A DNA stretch of 9,554 nt from Pirellulales bacterium (GCA_030642635.1 DAOWNK010000111.1:1-9554); one strand, 5' to 3'. Shown: positions 1-6,393, numbered from the stretch's first letter. The notes: a model not told the origin generated them from the letters alone. Translations and numbers: made by a program.

Positions 1-1
1 A

Positions 2-199
2 TCGGTGGGATGCACCGGTGCCTTCGCAGAGGTTTTCGAGTTTTTGCGGGGTTTGGAGGGAATGCCCGGGGCAATCTGGGTAAATGATCTTAGTTTGGGA
101 AAAATAGATGCGACCAAGGGATTTGTAGACTGCGAGTTAATCTTGGTCATTTTTGCCGATAATCCAGAAAATTCCGATTACGTCAAACACACTGAATAA
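2..199 (+). CDS. PilO/GspM-like inner-membrane protein, C-terminal fragment (5' end outside window)
   Basis: The frame is open from the left edge to a TAA at 197-199, so only the last ~65 residues are visible. They read GCTGAFAEVFEFLRGLEG, then a short hydrophobic strand, NDLSLGK, and a final strand CELILVIFA. This resembles the C-terminal ferredoxin-like domain of PilO/GspM proteins: a helix of the type 'y..l..FLr.Le', then 'v..v.dl.l', then a last beta strand. PilO normally pairs with PilN in the inner membrane and contacts PilP. The next gene starts 13 bp downstream and is PilP/GspC-like, then a secretin, which is the usual O-P-Q order. The GTG at 5 is probably internal, because the helix and strand pattern begins right at the window edge. 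The call rests on a short fragment and gene order, so it is moderate; another small periplasmic-domain protein of the same cluster is possible. Confidence 0.6.
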   Translation, partial: SVGCTGAFAEVFEFLRGLEGMPGAIWVNDLSLGKIDATKGFVDCELILVIFADNPENSDYVKHTE

Positions 200-212
200 C
201 CGATATATCGCA

Positions 213-878
213 ATGGTCGCTCTGAACAAACTAACAAAACAGTTGCGTCGCGAGGTAACGGCCAATCCTAAAAAGGCTGCCGTTTTGGGGTTGTTGGCGG
301 CCGTTGCGCTGTGGTTTTGGGCGCCACTGGTGTGGGGATGGGTGGCCTCGGACGGTGAAAATACCGCGGAAGCCGTCGAGTCGGACACCGACACGCCGCC
401 GGACATGCCGATCGGACATGCGGAAAAGTCCAAAACCATGCAGCAGAAAACAGAAGCCCCTCAGCACCCTTGGCGGCAGGTGGTCGAATGGATGGAGGAC
501 GACCCGCTGACCTCGACGGCGAACACAATCATCAATAAACGCGATCCGTTTCAGATGCAAAGGCCGGAGGTGGTCGAGGAAACGGTCGAGCCGAAGGTTG
601 AACCCGAAACGGTACAAAAAGACCTGACCCCGGAGGAGTTGGGACTCGTGCTGTCCAGCACGATCATCGGAACACACCGCCGCTTGGCGCAAATAAATGG
701 AAAAATCGTCGAGTTGGGCAGGCTCGTCAATGTAACAAAGGACGACCGACGGTACGAGTTCAGGCTCGTCGAAGTGCAGCACCGCATGGTGGTGCTCCAG
801 CGGAACTCAGATCGGTTCGAGTTGAGGATTCCTGTTCCGATCGACTCGGAGAAAATTGAATTGTATGGAAGGAAGTAG
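213..878 (+). CDS. PilP/GspC-like single-pass inner-membrane protein
   Basis: This 221-residue protein starts with a positively charged cytoplasmic tail (about 1-20), followed by one membrane segment at about 21-44 (AAVLGLLAAVALWFW). An acidic and proline-rich linker runs to about residue 137 and contains an RDPF motif at 110-113, of the kind found in PilP/GspC proteins. The C-terminal domain (about 138-221) is predicted beta-rich: SSTIIGTHRRLAQINGKIVE, a Gly, then further strands. This matches the periplasmic homology domain that docks on the secretin N-terminal domains. Established role of the family: linking the inner-membrane PilN/PilO complex to the secretin pore. The ATG at 213 is chosen over an in-frame TTG at 153, because the TTG would overlap the preceding gene by 47 bp and add residues with no obvious role. 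No clear Shine-Dalgarno sequence precedes either start. The gene lies 13 bp after the PilO-like gene and 27 bp before the secretin. Confidence 0.75.
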   Translation: MVALNKLTKQLRREVTANPKKAAVLGLLAAVALWFWAPLVWGWVASDGENTAEAVESDTDTPPDMPIGHAEKSKTMQQKTEAPQHPWRQVVEWMEDDPLTSTANTIINKRDPFQMQRPEVVEETVEPKVEPETVQKDLTPEELGLVLSSTIIGTHRRLAQINGKIVELGRLVNVTKDDRRYEFRLVEVQHRMVVLQRNSDRFELRIPVPIDSEKIELYGRK

Positions 879-905
879 GGGCTACTTGTCACGGACGACA
901 AACAC

Positions 906-2990
906 ATGAAAACCTCTCGCATTGTGCTGCTGGGTCTGTTTGCTGCGGCAGGTATTGGTTTGGCGCTTGGTGTCGGGTTCTCGGCTGCACCGCCGGACGA
1001 TATATCTGAACGCGCGGGGCGAGCCACGCCGCTAAACACTGAACGCGCGGGGCGAGCCACGCCGCTAAATGTGGATGACAAGAACCACATCGGCCGCCCG
1101 ATAGTGGTCCAACCGTATTTGTCCTACGCACAACAGTTCTTACCCAGGATCAACAAGGAGCATATTCAGCAGCTTGGCGCCCAGGTGCAGCAGCTCTTGG
1201 GTCAATCTTCCTTGCCGGCGAGTCAGGGTGCCTTGCCGCCGGCGGCCGGCCCGACCGCCGACCTCGAACCCGCGCAAAACAGTACGCCGCCGGAGCCTGA
1301 CGAATCCGTCACACGCACCACCATCGACGGCAAGGAGGACGGGCTGCTGTCGATCGACATCAACGACGAGGACATCCGAAAGGTGCTGAAGCTGCTCAGC
1401 GTGCAGGGCGACCTGAACATATTGGCCGGCAAAAACGTCACCGGCAAGGTTTCCGCATCGCTTAAAGGAGTGGACATCGAGAGTGCGTTGGAGGCCATTC
1501 TTACGTCGAACGGCTACGCCGCCCGGCGCGACGGCAAGTTCATCTACGTCGGCACGCCGGACGATCTGAATTCCATGGAGCAGGTGATGGACAAGATCGG
1601 CACGCGGATTTACCGGCCGAATTACGTCACTGCCGCCGAACTGCAAGCGCTGATCCAACCGTTGCTGAGCGAGAAAGTGGGCGTGATGAGCGTCTCGACG
1701 CCGGCGGAGTCGGGAATCGGGGCCGATGACTCGGGCGCAGGCGGCGATTCCTATGCCGGCAGCGAGGTCGTCGTCGTACGCGACTACGAGGCGGTGCTGG
1801 CCGAGGTCGACCAGATGGTCGGCGAAGTCGATATCCGACCGTTGCAGGTGCACATCGAGGCCATGATCTTAAGCGTAAAACTCAAAGACGAGGACAAGTA
1901 CGGCGTGAACTTCGAGTTGCTGCGAAACCAACCGAATATCAAATTCGGCTGGGGAGATCCGCTGTCGACTCTGGCTAAATTCAATTTTGAGAAGGGCACG
2001 CTTAAGATCGGTTTCCTCGACGGCAGCCTCGGGGCGTTCCTCGACGCACTGGAATCTATCGGAGACACAAACGTGGTGGCCGCGCCGAGACTTATGGTAA
2101 TCAACAAACATCGGGCGGAGGTCCAGATCGGCGAGCAGAAGGGATACGTCAGCACCACTATCACCGAGACCAGCACCTCGGAGAGCGTCGAGTTCCTCGA
2201 CATCGGCGCCCTGCTGCGATTGCGGCCGTTCATCTCGACCGACGGCATCATACGCATGGAAATCCACCCGGAGTTGTCCGACGGAAACGTGGAAGTAAAA
2301 GGAGGCTTCACGCTGCCGAACAAGGAAGTCACACAGGTGACGACCAATATCATGGTCCGCGACGGATGCACTGTGGTTATCGGCGGGCTGATGCGCGAAA
2401 CCTTGCAAAACACCACCAACCAGGTGCCGTTGTTCGGGAACCTGCCGTTGGTCGGGTTTGCGTTCCGTTCCTCGACGGAGACTACCGAACGACGCGAAAT
2501 CCTTATACTGATCACGCCTCACATCGTCTACGAGCCGAACACGTGCGAGGAAGGCGAACAGTCGGCTTGTGAGTTCTTCCGCCGACAAAGCCTCTACGCC
2601 AATAAAATGACGCCGTTCAACAAGCGATATATCGCCAAAAAGTACTTCCGTCTGGCCCAGGCCGCATGGGCGGCGGGCAACCGAAATACGGCACTGAGGT
2701 TCGCCGAAATGTCGGTACACTTCGACCCGCTCAATCGCGCGGCGATCGACCTGCGCAGCGACATCTGGCTGGGCAACCCGGTCGGCAAGCATACGCTCGG
2801 CGCGGGTGACCAGCCGCCGCCGGTCGCCTCACCAATGGACGGCCAGAGCATCGCACCGTGGCTGCTGGACGGACTGGAACTCGAAGCGCCGGCGACGACA
2901 CGGGCGCCGATACCGATGACGCTCCATCCACTCGACCCCGGTCAACCGGGCGGAAAGACCGACGTCCTGCGGCCCAGGAGGTTGAAATGA
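906..2990 (+). CDS. pilQ: PilQ/GspD-family secretin with TPR-like C-terminal extension
   Basis: This 694-residue protein should form the multimeric outer-membrane channel. It has a Sec signal peptide (MKTSR, a hydrophobic core to about 25, likely cleavage near FSA-A27). A low-complexity Pro/Ala/Gln region follows to about 140. Residues about 146-217 (LLSIDINDEDIRKVLKLLS to FIYVGTPDDL) match an STN/AMIN-type secretin N-terminal domain. Residues about 234-316 match a secretin_N ring-building domain with a Gly/Ser-rich insert. The secretin core spans about 317-542 and includes VQIGEQKGY and the family signature VPLFGNLPLVGFAFRSS followed by ILILITPHIV. After the core, residues about 569-620 look like a TPR hairpin (AQAAWAAGNRNTALRFAEMS), then a Pro-rich tail. 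The core is unmistakable; PilQ versus GspD is decided only by the adjacent PilO/PilP-like genes. A tandem repeat near the N-terminus is listed separately. No strong ribosome-binding site is seen upstream. Confidence 0.93.
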   Translation: MKTSRIVLLGLFAAAGIGLALGVGFSAAPPDDISERAGRATPLNTERAGRATPLNVDDKNHIGRPIVVQPYLSYAQQFLPRINKEHIQQLGAQVQQLLGQSSLPASQGALPPAAGPTADLEPAQNSTPPEPDESVTRTTIDGKEDGLLSIDINDEDIRKVLKLLSVQGDLNILAGKNVTGKVSASLKGVDIESALEAILTSNGYAARRDGKFIYVGTPDDLNSMEQVMDKIGTRIYRPNYVTAAELQALIQPLLSEKVGVMSVSTPAESGIGADDSGAGGDSYAGSEVVVVRDYEAVLAEVDQMVGEVDIRPLQVHIEAMILSVKLKDEDKYGVNFELLRNQPNIKFGWGDPLSTLAKFNFEKGTLKIGFLDGSLGAFLDALESIGDTNVVAAPRLMVINKHRAEVQIGEQKGYVSTTITETSTSESVEFLDIGALLRLRPFISTDGIIRMEIHPELSDGNVEVKGGFTLPNKEVTQVTTNIMVRDGCTVVIGGLMRETLQNTTNQVPLFGNLPLVGFAFRSSTETTERREILILITPHIVYEPNTCEEGEQSACEFFRRQSLYANKMTPFNKRYIAKKYFRLAQAAWAAGNRNTALRFAEMSVHFDPLNRAAIDLRSDIWLGNPVGKHTLGAGDQPPPVASPMDGQSIAPWLLDGLELEAPATTRAPIPMTLHPLDPGQPGGKTDVLRPRRLK
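1006..1069 (+). repeat. In-frame 33-bp-period tandem repeat inside the secretin gene
   Basis: A 31-bp unit beginning CTGAACGCGCGGGG occurs at 1006-1036 and again, identically, at 1039-1069, with a 2-bp spacer, so the period is 33 bp. It is in frame and encodes ERAGRATPLN twice, at residues about 35-55, just after the predicted signal peptidase site. The unit contains a short internal inverted match (GGCG...CGCC). Its peptide is Arg-rich and unlike the flanking secretin sequence. It looks like a dispersed repeat that landed in the variable N-terminal linker and was kept in frame. Confidence 0.9.
2976..2981 (+). promoter_or_regulatory. Consensus Shine-Dalgarno for the TPR lipoprotein gene
   Basis: A full AGGAGG lies inside the 3' end of the secretin gene, 5 nt before the ATG at 2987. 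That ATG overlaps the secretin TGA as ATGA. This fixes the start at 2987 rather than at an in-frame ATG at 2858 inside the secretin. It is the strongest ribosome-binding site in the window and implies translational coupling to the secretin. Confidence 0.9.
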
Positions 2991-3931
2991 ACGCACCCGG
3001 CCGATCGCTTTGTGGGTTGTTATGGTTTGCTCCGATACTCTCTGCCGTGGTCGGCTGCGCAGGGATGCCGTTCGCCCGGCCCATAATCGACGCCGTCTCC
3101 TCCGACGGGATCACCGAACGGCGCGAACAGCGAAATACGGAATTCGTTCAACAATTCGAGCAGAACCGCGACTTCGCCGAGTTCGAAGCCGCACGCGCGG
3201 AGTGGCTTCGGGATGACACGACAAAATGCGAACAGTCGCTTAAACGCATCTTGACGCGCAACCCGGCTCATCGCGACGCCTTGCTGTTGACGGCCGAACT
3301 GTGTCTTGTCGAGAACAGGCCGGACGATGCACTCCGGCATGGTCGATTGGCGCTGGAGGCACATCCGGAAAACGCACAGGTGCAGTACACGATGGGTCTG
3401 CTGCTGGATGCGGCCGGCCGATCCGCCGACGCACTGCCATACTACGAGCGTGCAGTTCAACTGGAACCGGACAATGAACTGTACGCAGTCGGTCATTGCA
3501 CGGCGTTTGAGGCGTTTGAAAGTTCAGGACAGCCGGTCACCGTGCTGGGGCCGCCTCCGGAGAGCCATGTGCGGCAGACTTCCTTAGAAACTTCCGAAAG
3601 TCCGAATAACCCGCAAATTCCGATCTCTGAGGCCGTAGCAGCCCTACGACACAACCAACCTGCCCTGGCGGTTGAGCTGCTCGGCGCCGCCGAAAAGCAA
3701 TTCCCCAATTCCGTCGCCCTGCACCGCGTTCTCGGCGCGGCCCACTATCGACTGGGCGACTACAAATCCTCCCAAATCGCACTCCAAAGGGCGCTTTCGT
3801 TGGACAAATCGAGTGCTCTGACCTACTTTTTGATGGGGTGCACGTTGGCGAAACTCGGTCGGTCCGAGGAGTCCGAAGCCCATTTTGGGCGAGCCAGGAC
3901 ACTCGACCCGAGATACACCGTTCAGCGGTAG
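2987..3931 (+). CDS. TPR-repeat lipoprotein, possible secretin pilotin/assembly factor
   Basis: This 314-residue protein has a lipoprotein signal: hydrophobic LCGLLWFAPILSA followed by the lipobox VVGC, with lipidated Cys24. Two blocks of tetratricopeptide-like helices follow. Block one runs from about 62 to 163 and includes AHRDALLLTAELCLVENRPD and YTMGLLLDAAGRSADALPYY. Block two runs from about 216 to 309 and includes VLGAAHYRLGDYKSSQIALQ and FLMGCTLAKLGRSEESEAHF. A Ser/Pro/Thr-rich linker joins them. TPR lipoproteins of the PilF/PilW type help secretins assemble in the outer membrane; that role is inferred here from the lipobox, the TPRs and the 4-bp overlap with the secretin gene. It is longer than typical PilF and has two separated TPR blocks, so orthology to PilF is not claimed. 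The 188 bp after its stop hold repeats and no gene. Confidence 0.85.
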   Translation: MNAPGRSLCGLLWFAPILSAVVGCAGMPFARPIIDAVSSDGITERREQRNTEFVQQFEQNRDFAEFEAARAEWLRDDTTKCEQSLKRILTRNPAHRDALLLTAELCLVENRPDDALRHGRLALEAHPENAQVQYTMGLLLDAAGRSADALPYYERAVQLEPDNELYAVGHCTAFEAFESSGQPVTVLGPPPESHVRQTSLETSESPNNPQIPISEAVAALRHNQPALAVELLGAAEKQFPNSVALHRVLGAAHYRLGDYKSSQIALQRALSLDKSSALTYFLMGCTLAKLGRSEESEAHFGRARTLDPRYTVQR

Positions 3932-3980
3932 GAGAGGGTGCGTTTTCCCTTCTTGTCCGTTGGGTGGGTTTCGCCACGCG

Positions 3981-4020
3981 CATGTAAATCCAGTGGCAAT
4001 CATGTAAATCAAGTGGCACC
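3981..4020 (+). repeat. 20-bp tandem direct repeat, two copies
   Basis: Two adjacent 20-bp units start CATGTAAATC at 3981 and 4001 and match at 17 of 20 positions. Each carries an AGTGGC core. The second unit runs into the left arm of the inverted repeat at 4012-4086. The region lies in the 188-bp gap between the TPR lipoprotein and the histidine kinase. Confidence 0.85.
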
Positions 4021-4086
4021 GGCGTCCCGCCGGTGTGGCGGAGCTTGTTATTACTTGTATGCCACCGGCGAGACGCCGGTGCCACT
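4012..4086. repeat. Long imperfect inverted repeat (dispersed palindromic element)
   Basis: The left arm at 4012-4039 begins AGTGGCACCGGCGTC. The right arm at 4061-4086 begins GCCACCGGCGAGAC. The arms are reverse complements except for one C/T difference and a 2-nt insertion, and they enclose a 21-nt loop. Each arm is also a small hairpin of its own: CACCGGCG and CGCCGGTG with 3 nt between them. The element can therefore fold as one long stem or as two short ones. A copy of the left arm recurs identically over 26 nt at 9515-9540. No T-run follows, so it is not a classic intrinsic terminator, although such a hairpin in RNA could attenuate or protect transcript ends between the pore genes and the kinase gene. 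Confidence 0.9.
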
Positions 4087-4108
4087 GGATTCTGCCAAAA
4101 TCCGAACC

Positions 4109-4113
4109 GAAGG
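4109..4113 (+). promoter_or_regulatory. Shine-Dalgarno selecting the GTG start of the kinase gene
   Basis: GAAGG lies 6 nt before the GTG at 4120. This supports GTG 4120 as the start, rather than an in-frame ATG at 4033 whose first ~29 codons would translate the inverted-repeat DNA. Confidence 0.65.
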
Positions 4114-4119
4114 TATGTA

Positions 4120-5601
4120 GTGAACTATTTTAAGCATAACAATCTGCTTGCCGTTGCAATTGTGCTGCTTGCCGGTGCTTTGGTGACCTCCGGCGTGGGC
4201 GGGATGTTGTTTGGCGCTGATTTCTGGCTGGTCCGCCTTACTTTGCTTGGTGCGTGTCCGGCCGTTGCCGGGGTGTTGGTCATCCTGTGGATGTACCACC
4301 AAAACCAGAGCCGCAAGGCGGCAGAACGCTACGTCGAGGCCCTTTGCCGGCTCGATCCGTGCGAACTTCGCAGCGACGACATCCCGCCGCTGTCGTCATA
4401 CAACCCGTGGTACGCCATAGCCGATCATGTCCGTCAGACCGTCTTGAACCTTTCCGGACAGGTACAAGATCTGGAACACACTTGCGCGGCTTCAGAAATT
4501 CGCATTCGCCGTGCCACGGACGAGTGTCTAAAGATCAAAAAAATATTTTCAGAACTTTCAGAACCGATCGTCGTTATCGACGATTACGACGAGTTGGTGC
4601 TTGCCAACAACAGCGCCGACGATTTGTTACAGCTTGATGCCGCCGATGAGACGGAAAATCGTGTACTGGCCGAAGTGGTACGTTGCCAGAAGTTGGTCGA
4701 ACTGCTGAAGACGGCTTCCCGTCGTAAGACGACGGGCAATCGTACCGACGAGATCGAGATTACCGACCGGCACGGCCAATCGCGATGGTATCGGGCAACT
4801 GCCGCTAAACTATCGGCTGCGGTGGACGAATCCGACGGCGATGCTTCGGCGGCCAGCGGCGCCGTGGCGGTGCTGCGCGATATCGGCGATCAGAAGGAAT
4901 TGCAAAAGTGCAACGCCGAGTTCGTCTCCGCCGTCAGTCACGAGATGAAAACGCCTTTGGCGGGCATCAAGGCCTACGTCGAGTTGCTTGCCGACGGCGA
5001 CGCCGAGGATGAGCAGACGCAAGAGGAATTCCTTGGGATCATAAGCAGCCAGGCCGACCGGCTTCAGCGGCTGGTCGATAATATGCTGAACATAGCACGG
5101 ATCGAAGCCGGCGTGGTAAACGTCAGCAAGCAAACTCGGTCGTTGAACGAACTTCTTGAAGAGGCCCTGCACGTAGTCCAGCCGGCGGCCGAAGCCAAGC
5201 AAATCGAACTGGTCGAAGACCTCAGCCCAATGTATCTCGGCGTGCTGGCCGACCGCGACATGCTGCTGCAAGCGGCAATAAACCTGCTCGGCAACGCCGT
5301 TAAGTACACACCCAACGGCGGAAAAGTTACGCTGCGCAGCCGCATGGTCGACCAGGAACTACGCTTCGAGGTCCAGGATACCGGCGTCGGGCTGAGCGAA
5401 GAAGACGCACGGCGGGTGTTCGAAAAATTCTATTGCGTCAAGAAGGACAAGACCATGGCCACCGGCACCGGGCTTGGGCTGCCGCTGGCGAAACACATTG
5501 TCGAGGACGTACATTCCGGACGCCTTACAGTCGAAAGCACCCTGGGCGAAGGAAGCATCTTTGCCATAACTTTACCAAATGCAGGGCAGATAAACAGTTA
5601 A
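4120..5601 (+). CDS. Membrane-bound PAS sensor histidine kinase (PhoR/ResE-like)
   Basis: This 493-residue protein is read from GTG 4120. Two membrane segments at about 9-30 and 36-57 are joined by only a few residues (MLFGADFW), so there is almost no periplasmic sensor. A helical linker is followed by a PAS domain at about 138-255 (LSEPIVVIDDYDELVLANNS). The dimerisation/phosphoacceptor domain starts near 260 and has the H-box SHEMKTPL with His274. The ATPase domain shows the N-box NLLGNAVKYTPNGG (about 388-401), the G1 box DTGVG (from Asp420), an F-box FEKFY, and the G2 box GTGLGLP (449-455). All catalytic motifs are intact, so it should autophosphorylate. The gene for a CheY-like receiver begins 24 bp after its stop and is the obvious partner. 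The signal is unknown and is probably cytoplasmic or membrane-derived, given the missing periplasmic domain. Its place inside the pilus/secretion cluster suggests control of that machine. Confidence 0.93.
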   Translation: MNYFKHNNLLAVAIVLLAGALVTSGVGGMLFGADFWLVRLTLLGACPAVAGVLVILWMYHQNQSRKAAERYVEALCRLDPCELRSDDIPPLSSYNPWYAIADHVRQTVLNLSGQVQDLEHTCAASEIRIRRATDECLKIKKIFSELSEPIVVIDDYDELVLANNSADDLLQLDAADETENRVLAEVVRCQKLVELLKTASRRKTTGNRTDEIEITDRHGQSRWYRATAAKLSAAVDESDGDASAASGAVAVLRDIGDQKELQKCNAEFVSAVSHEMKTPLAGIKAYVELLADGDAEDEQTQEEFLGIISSQADRLQRLVDNMLNIARIEAGVVNVSKQTRSLNELLEEALHVVQPAAEAKQIELVEDLSPMYLGVLADRDMLLQAAINLLGNAVKYTPNGGKVTLRSRMVDQELRFEVQDTGVGLSEEDARRVFEKFYCVKKDKTMATGTGLGLPLAKHIVEDVHSGRLTVESTLGEGSIFAITLPNAGQINS

Positions 5602-5613
5602 TCGAACCGAACC

Positions 5614-5619
5614 GAGGAG
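5614..5619 (+). promoter_or_regulatory. Shine-Dalgarno of the receiver gene
   Basis: GAGGAG lies 6 nt before the ATG at 5626, in the 24-bp gap after the kinase stop. The receiver therefore has its own good ribosome-binding site, unlike the STAS and ATPase genes that follow. Confidence 0.85.
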
Positions 5620-5625
5620 ATAACC

Positions 5626-6042
5626 ATGTCAAAACGTATTTTGCTCTGCGACGACGAAATCCACATTCTTCGAGCAGCCGAATTCAAGTTCAAGAAAGCC
5701 GGTTACGACGTCCAAATCGCCGGCGACGGTGAAGAGGCGTGGGAGGCCATCGAGGAACAAAAACCCGATATCCTCATCACCGATTGCCAAATGCCCCGGC
5801 TCGACGGCTTCGCCCTTGTACAGCGTGTTCGCGAGAATCCCGACACCGAGGACCTGCCCGTGCTGATGCTCACGGCCAAGGGATATGAGCTTTCGCATGA
5901 AGAGATGGCAGAAAAGTGGAACGTCATCGCGGTGGTCGCCAAGCCGTTCAGCCCGCGAGAATTGCTGAAAAAAGTAGATGAGATATTGGTTGATGAGACC
6001 TCGGCAGTTGCGAAGCCGCAAGCGGCAACCCCCAATCCCTAA
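5626..6042 (+). CDS. Stand-alone CheY-like response-regulator receiver
   Basis: This 138-residue protein is essentially a receiver domain alone. It has the acidic pair Asp9-Asp10 (LLCDDE), the phosphoacceptor Asp53 (ILITDCQMP), the switch Thr83 (LMLTAKG) and Lys106 (VVAKPF), so all receiver residues are in place. No DNA-binding, enzymatic or GGDEF output domain follows; after about residue 122 there is only a short Ala/Pro tail ending TPNP. It is adjacent to and co-directional with the histidine kinase gene and is very likely its phosphorylation target. With no output domain it must act by protein contact, as CheY or PilG/PilH do, or as a phosphorelay intermediate. Its last codons and stop lie in a heptamer repeat that continues to the STAS start. 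Kinase partnership is inferred from adjacency. Confidence 0.93.
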   Translation: MSKRILLCDDEIHILRAAEFKFKKAGYDVQIAGDGEEAWEAIEEQKPDILITDCQMPRLDGFALVQRVRENPDTEDLPVLMLTAKGYELSHEEMAEKWNVIAVVAKPFSPRELLKKVDEILVDETSAVAKPQAATPNP

Positions 6043-6058
6043 TTCCTAATTCCTATAC
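6031..6058 (+). repeat. Heptamer tandem repeat spanning the receiver stop codon
   Basis: Four 7-bp units follow one another: CCCAATC, CCTAATT, CCTAATT, CCTATAC. The first codes the receiver's last residues and the second supplies its TAA stop (6040-6042). The array ends 2 bp before the STAS start codon, so it fills the whole 18-bp gap and leaves no Shine-Dalgarno. Confidence 0.8.
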
Positions 6059-6060
6059 CC

Positions 6061-6387
6061 ATGAACCTACCAACTGAAATCTTCGGAGAGGTTATCGTGG
6101 TGCACACGCCCGAGGAGCTTGGCGCCGACCAGTGCGACGATTTCGAGACATGCGTGACGACACTTGATCGCAACAACGTCGTATTCGACGTGGACAACAC
6201 CGAAACGCTCGACAGCAAGGGACTGACGGCCATGTTAAACGCTCAGGACACGCTGCGCGAGAGCGGCGGCGAGGTGAAAATCGCTGCAACCAACGCCAAT
6301 AACCGGAAGATATTTGAGATTACACGACTCGATCAACAACTTGAAGTGTTCGATAGTGTGATAGATGCCGTTAAGAGTTTTCAGTGA
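6061..6387 (+). CDS. STAS-domain protein (anti-sigma-factor-antagonist-like)
   Basis: This 108-residue protein is a single STAS domain. The start is the ATG at 6061. Strands and helices run IFGEVIVVHTPEELG, then NNVVFDVDNTETLDSKGLTA at the core, then GGEVKIAATN and a final helix ending DAVKSFQ. The signature loop of SpoIIAA-type proteins is normally D-S-S/T-G-L; here it is D51-S52-K53-G54-L55. Ser52 aligns with the serine that partner kinases phosphorylate in SpoIIAA, while the next residue is Lys instead of the usual small residue. No anti-sigma kinase, sigma factor or PP2C phosphatase gene is in the window, so the partner is unknown. STAS proteins also act as small adaptor modules outside sigma control. 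The gene follows the receiver by 18 bp, has no Shine-Dalgarno, and has heptamer repeats on both sides. Its position suggests the output arm of the kinase pathway; this is inference. Confidence 0.82.
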   Translation: MNLPTEIFGEVIVVHTPEELGADQCDDFETCVTTLDRNNVVFDVDNTETLDSKGLTAMLNAQDTLRESGGEVKIAATNANNRKIFEITRLDQQLEVFDSVIDAVKSFQ

Positions 6388-6393
6388 GAAAGT

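Noticed and set aside
201..210. Palindrome CGATATATCG, seen again near 2625-2634, as an operator pair
   Set aside because: It is short. The second copy lies inside the secretin coding sequence, and the shared bases reflect similar codons (RYIA). Chance is sufficient.
2858..2986. Earlier in-frame ATG for the TPR lipoprotein
   Set aside because: It lies inside the secretin gene and would bury the lipoprotein signal peptide. The AGGAGG plus ATGA overlap at 2987 is far better.
4012..4086. Rho-independent terminator
   Set aside because: The hairpin is strong, but no U-tract follows either arm, and the same arm recurs elsewhere. It is better explained as a dispersed repeat, though an effect on transcription is not excluded.
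4033..4119. N-terminal extension of the kinase from an ATG at 4033
   Set aside because: The added residues are a translation of the inverted repeat, and a GAAGG ribosome-binding site precedes the GTG at 4120.
3938..4120. 60-codon open frame between the lipoprotein and kinase genes
   Set aside because: It consists mostly of repeat translation, ends in ATG-TAG and has no ribosome-binding site.
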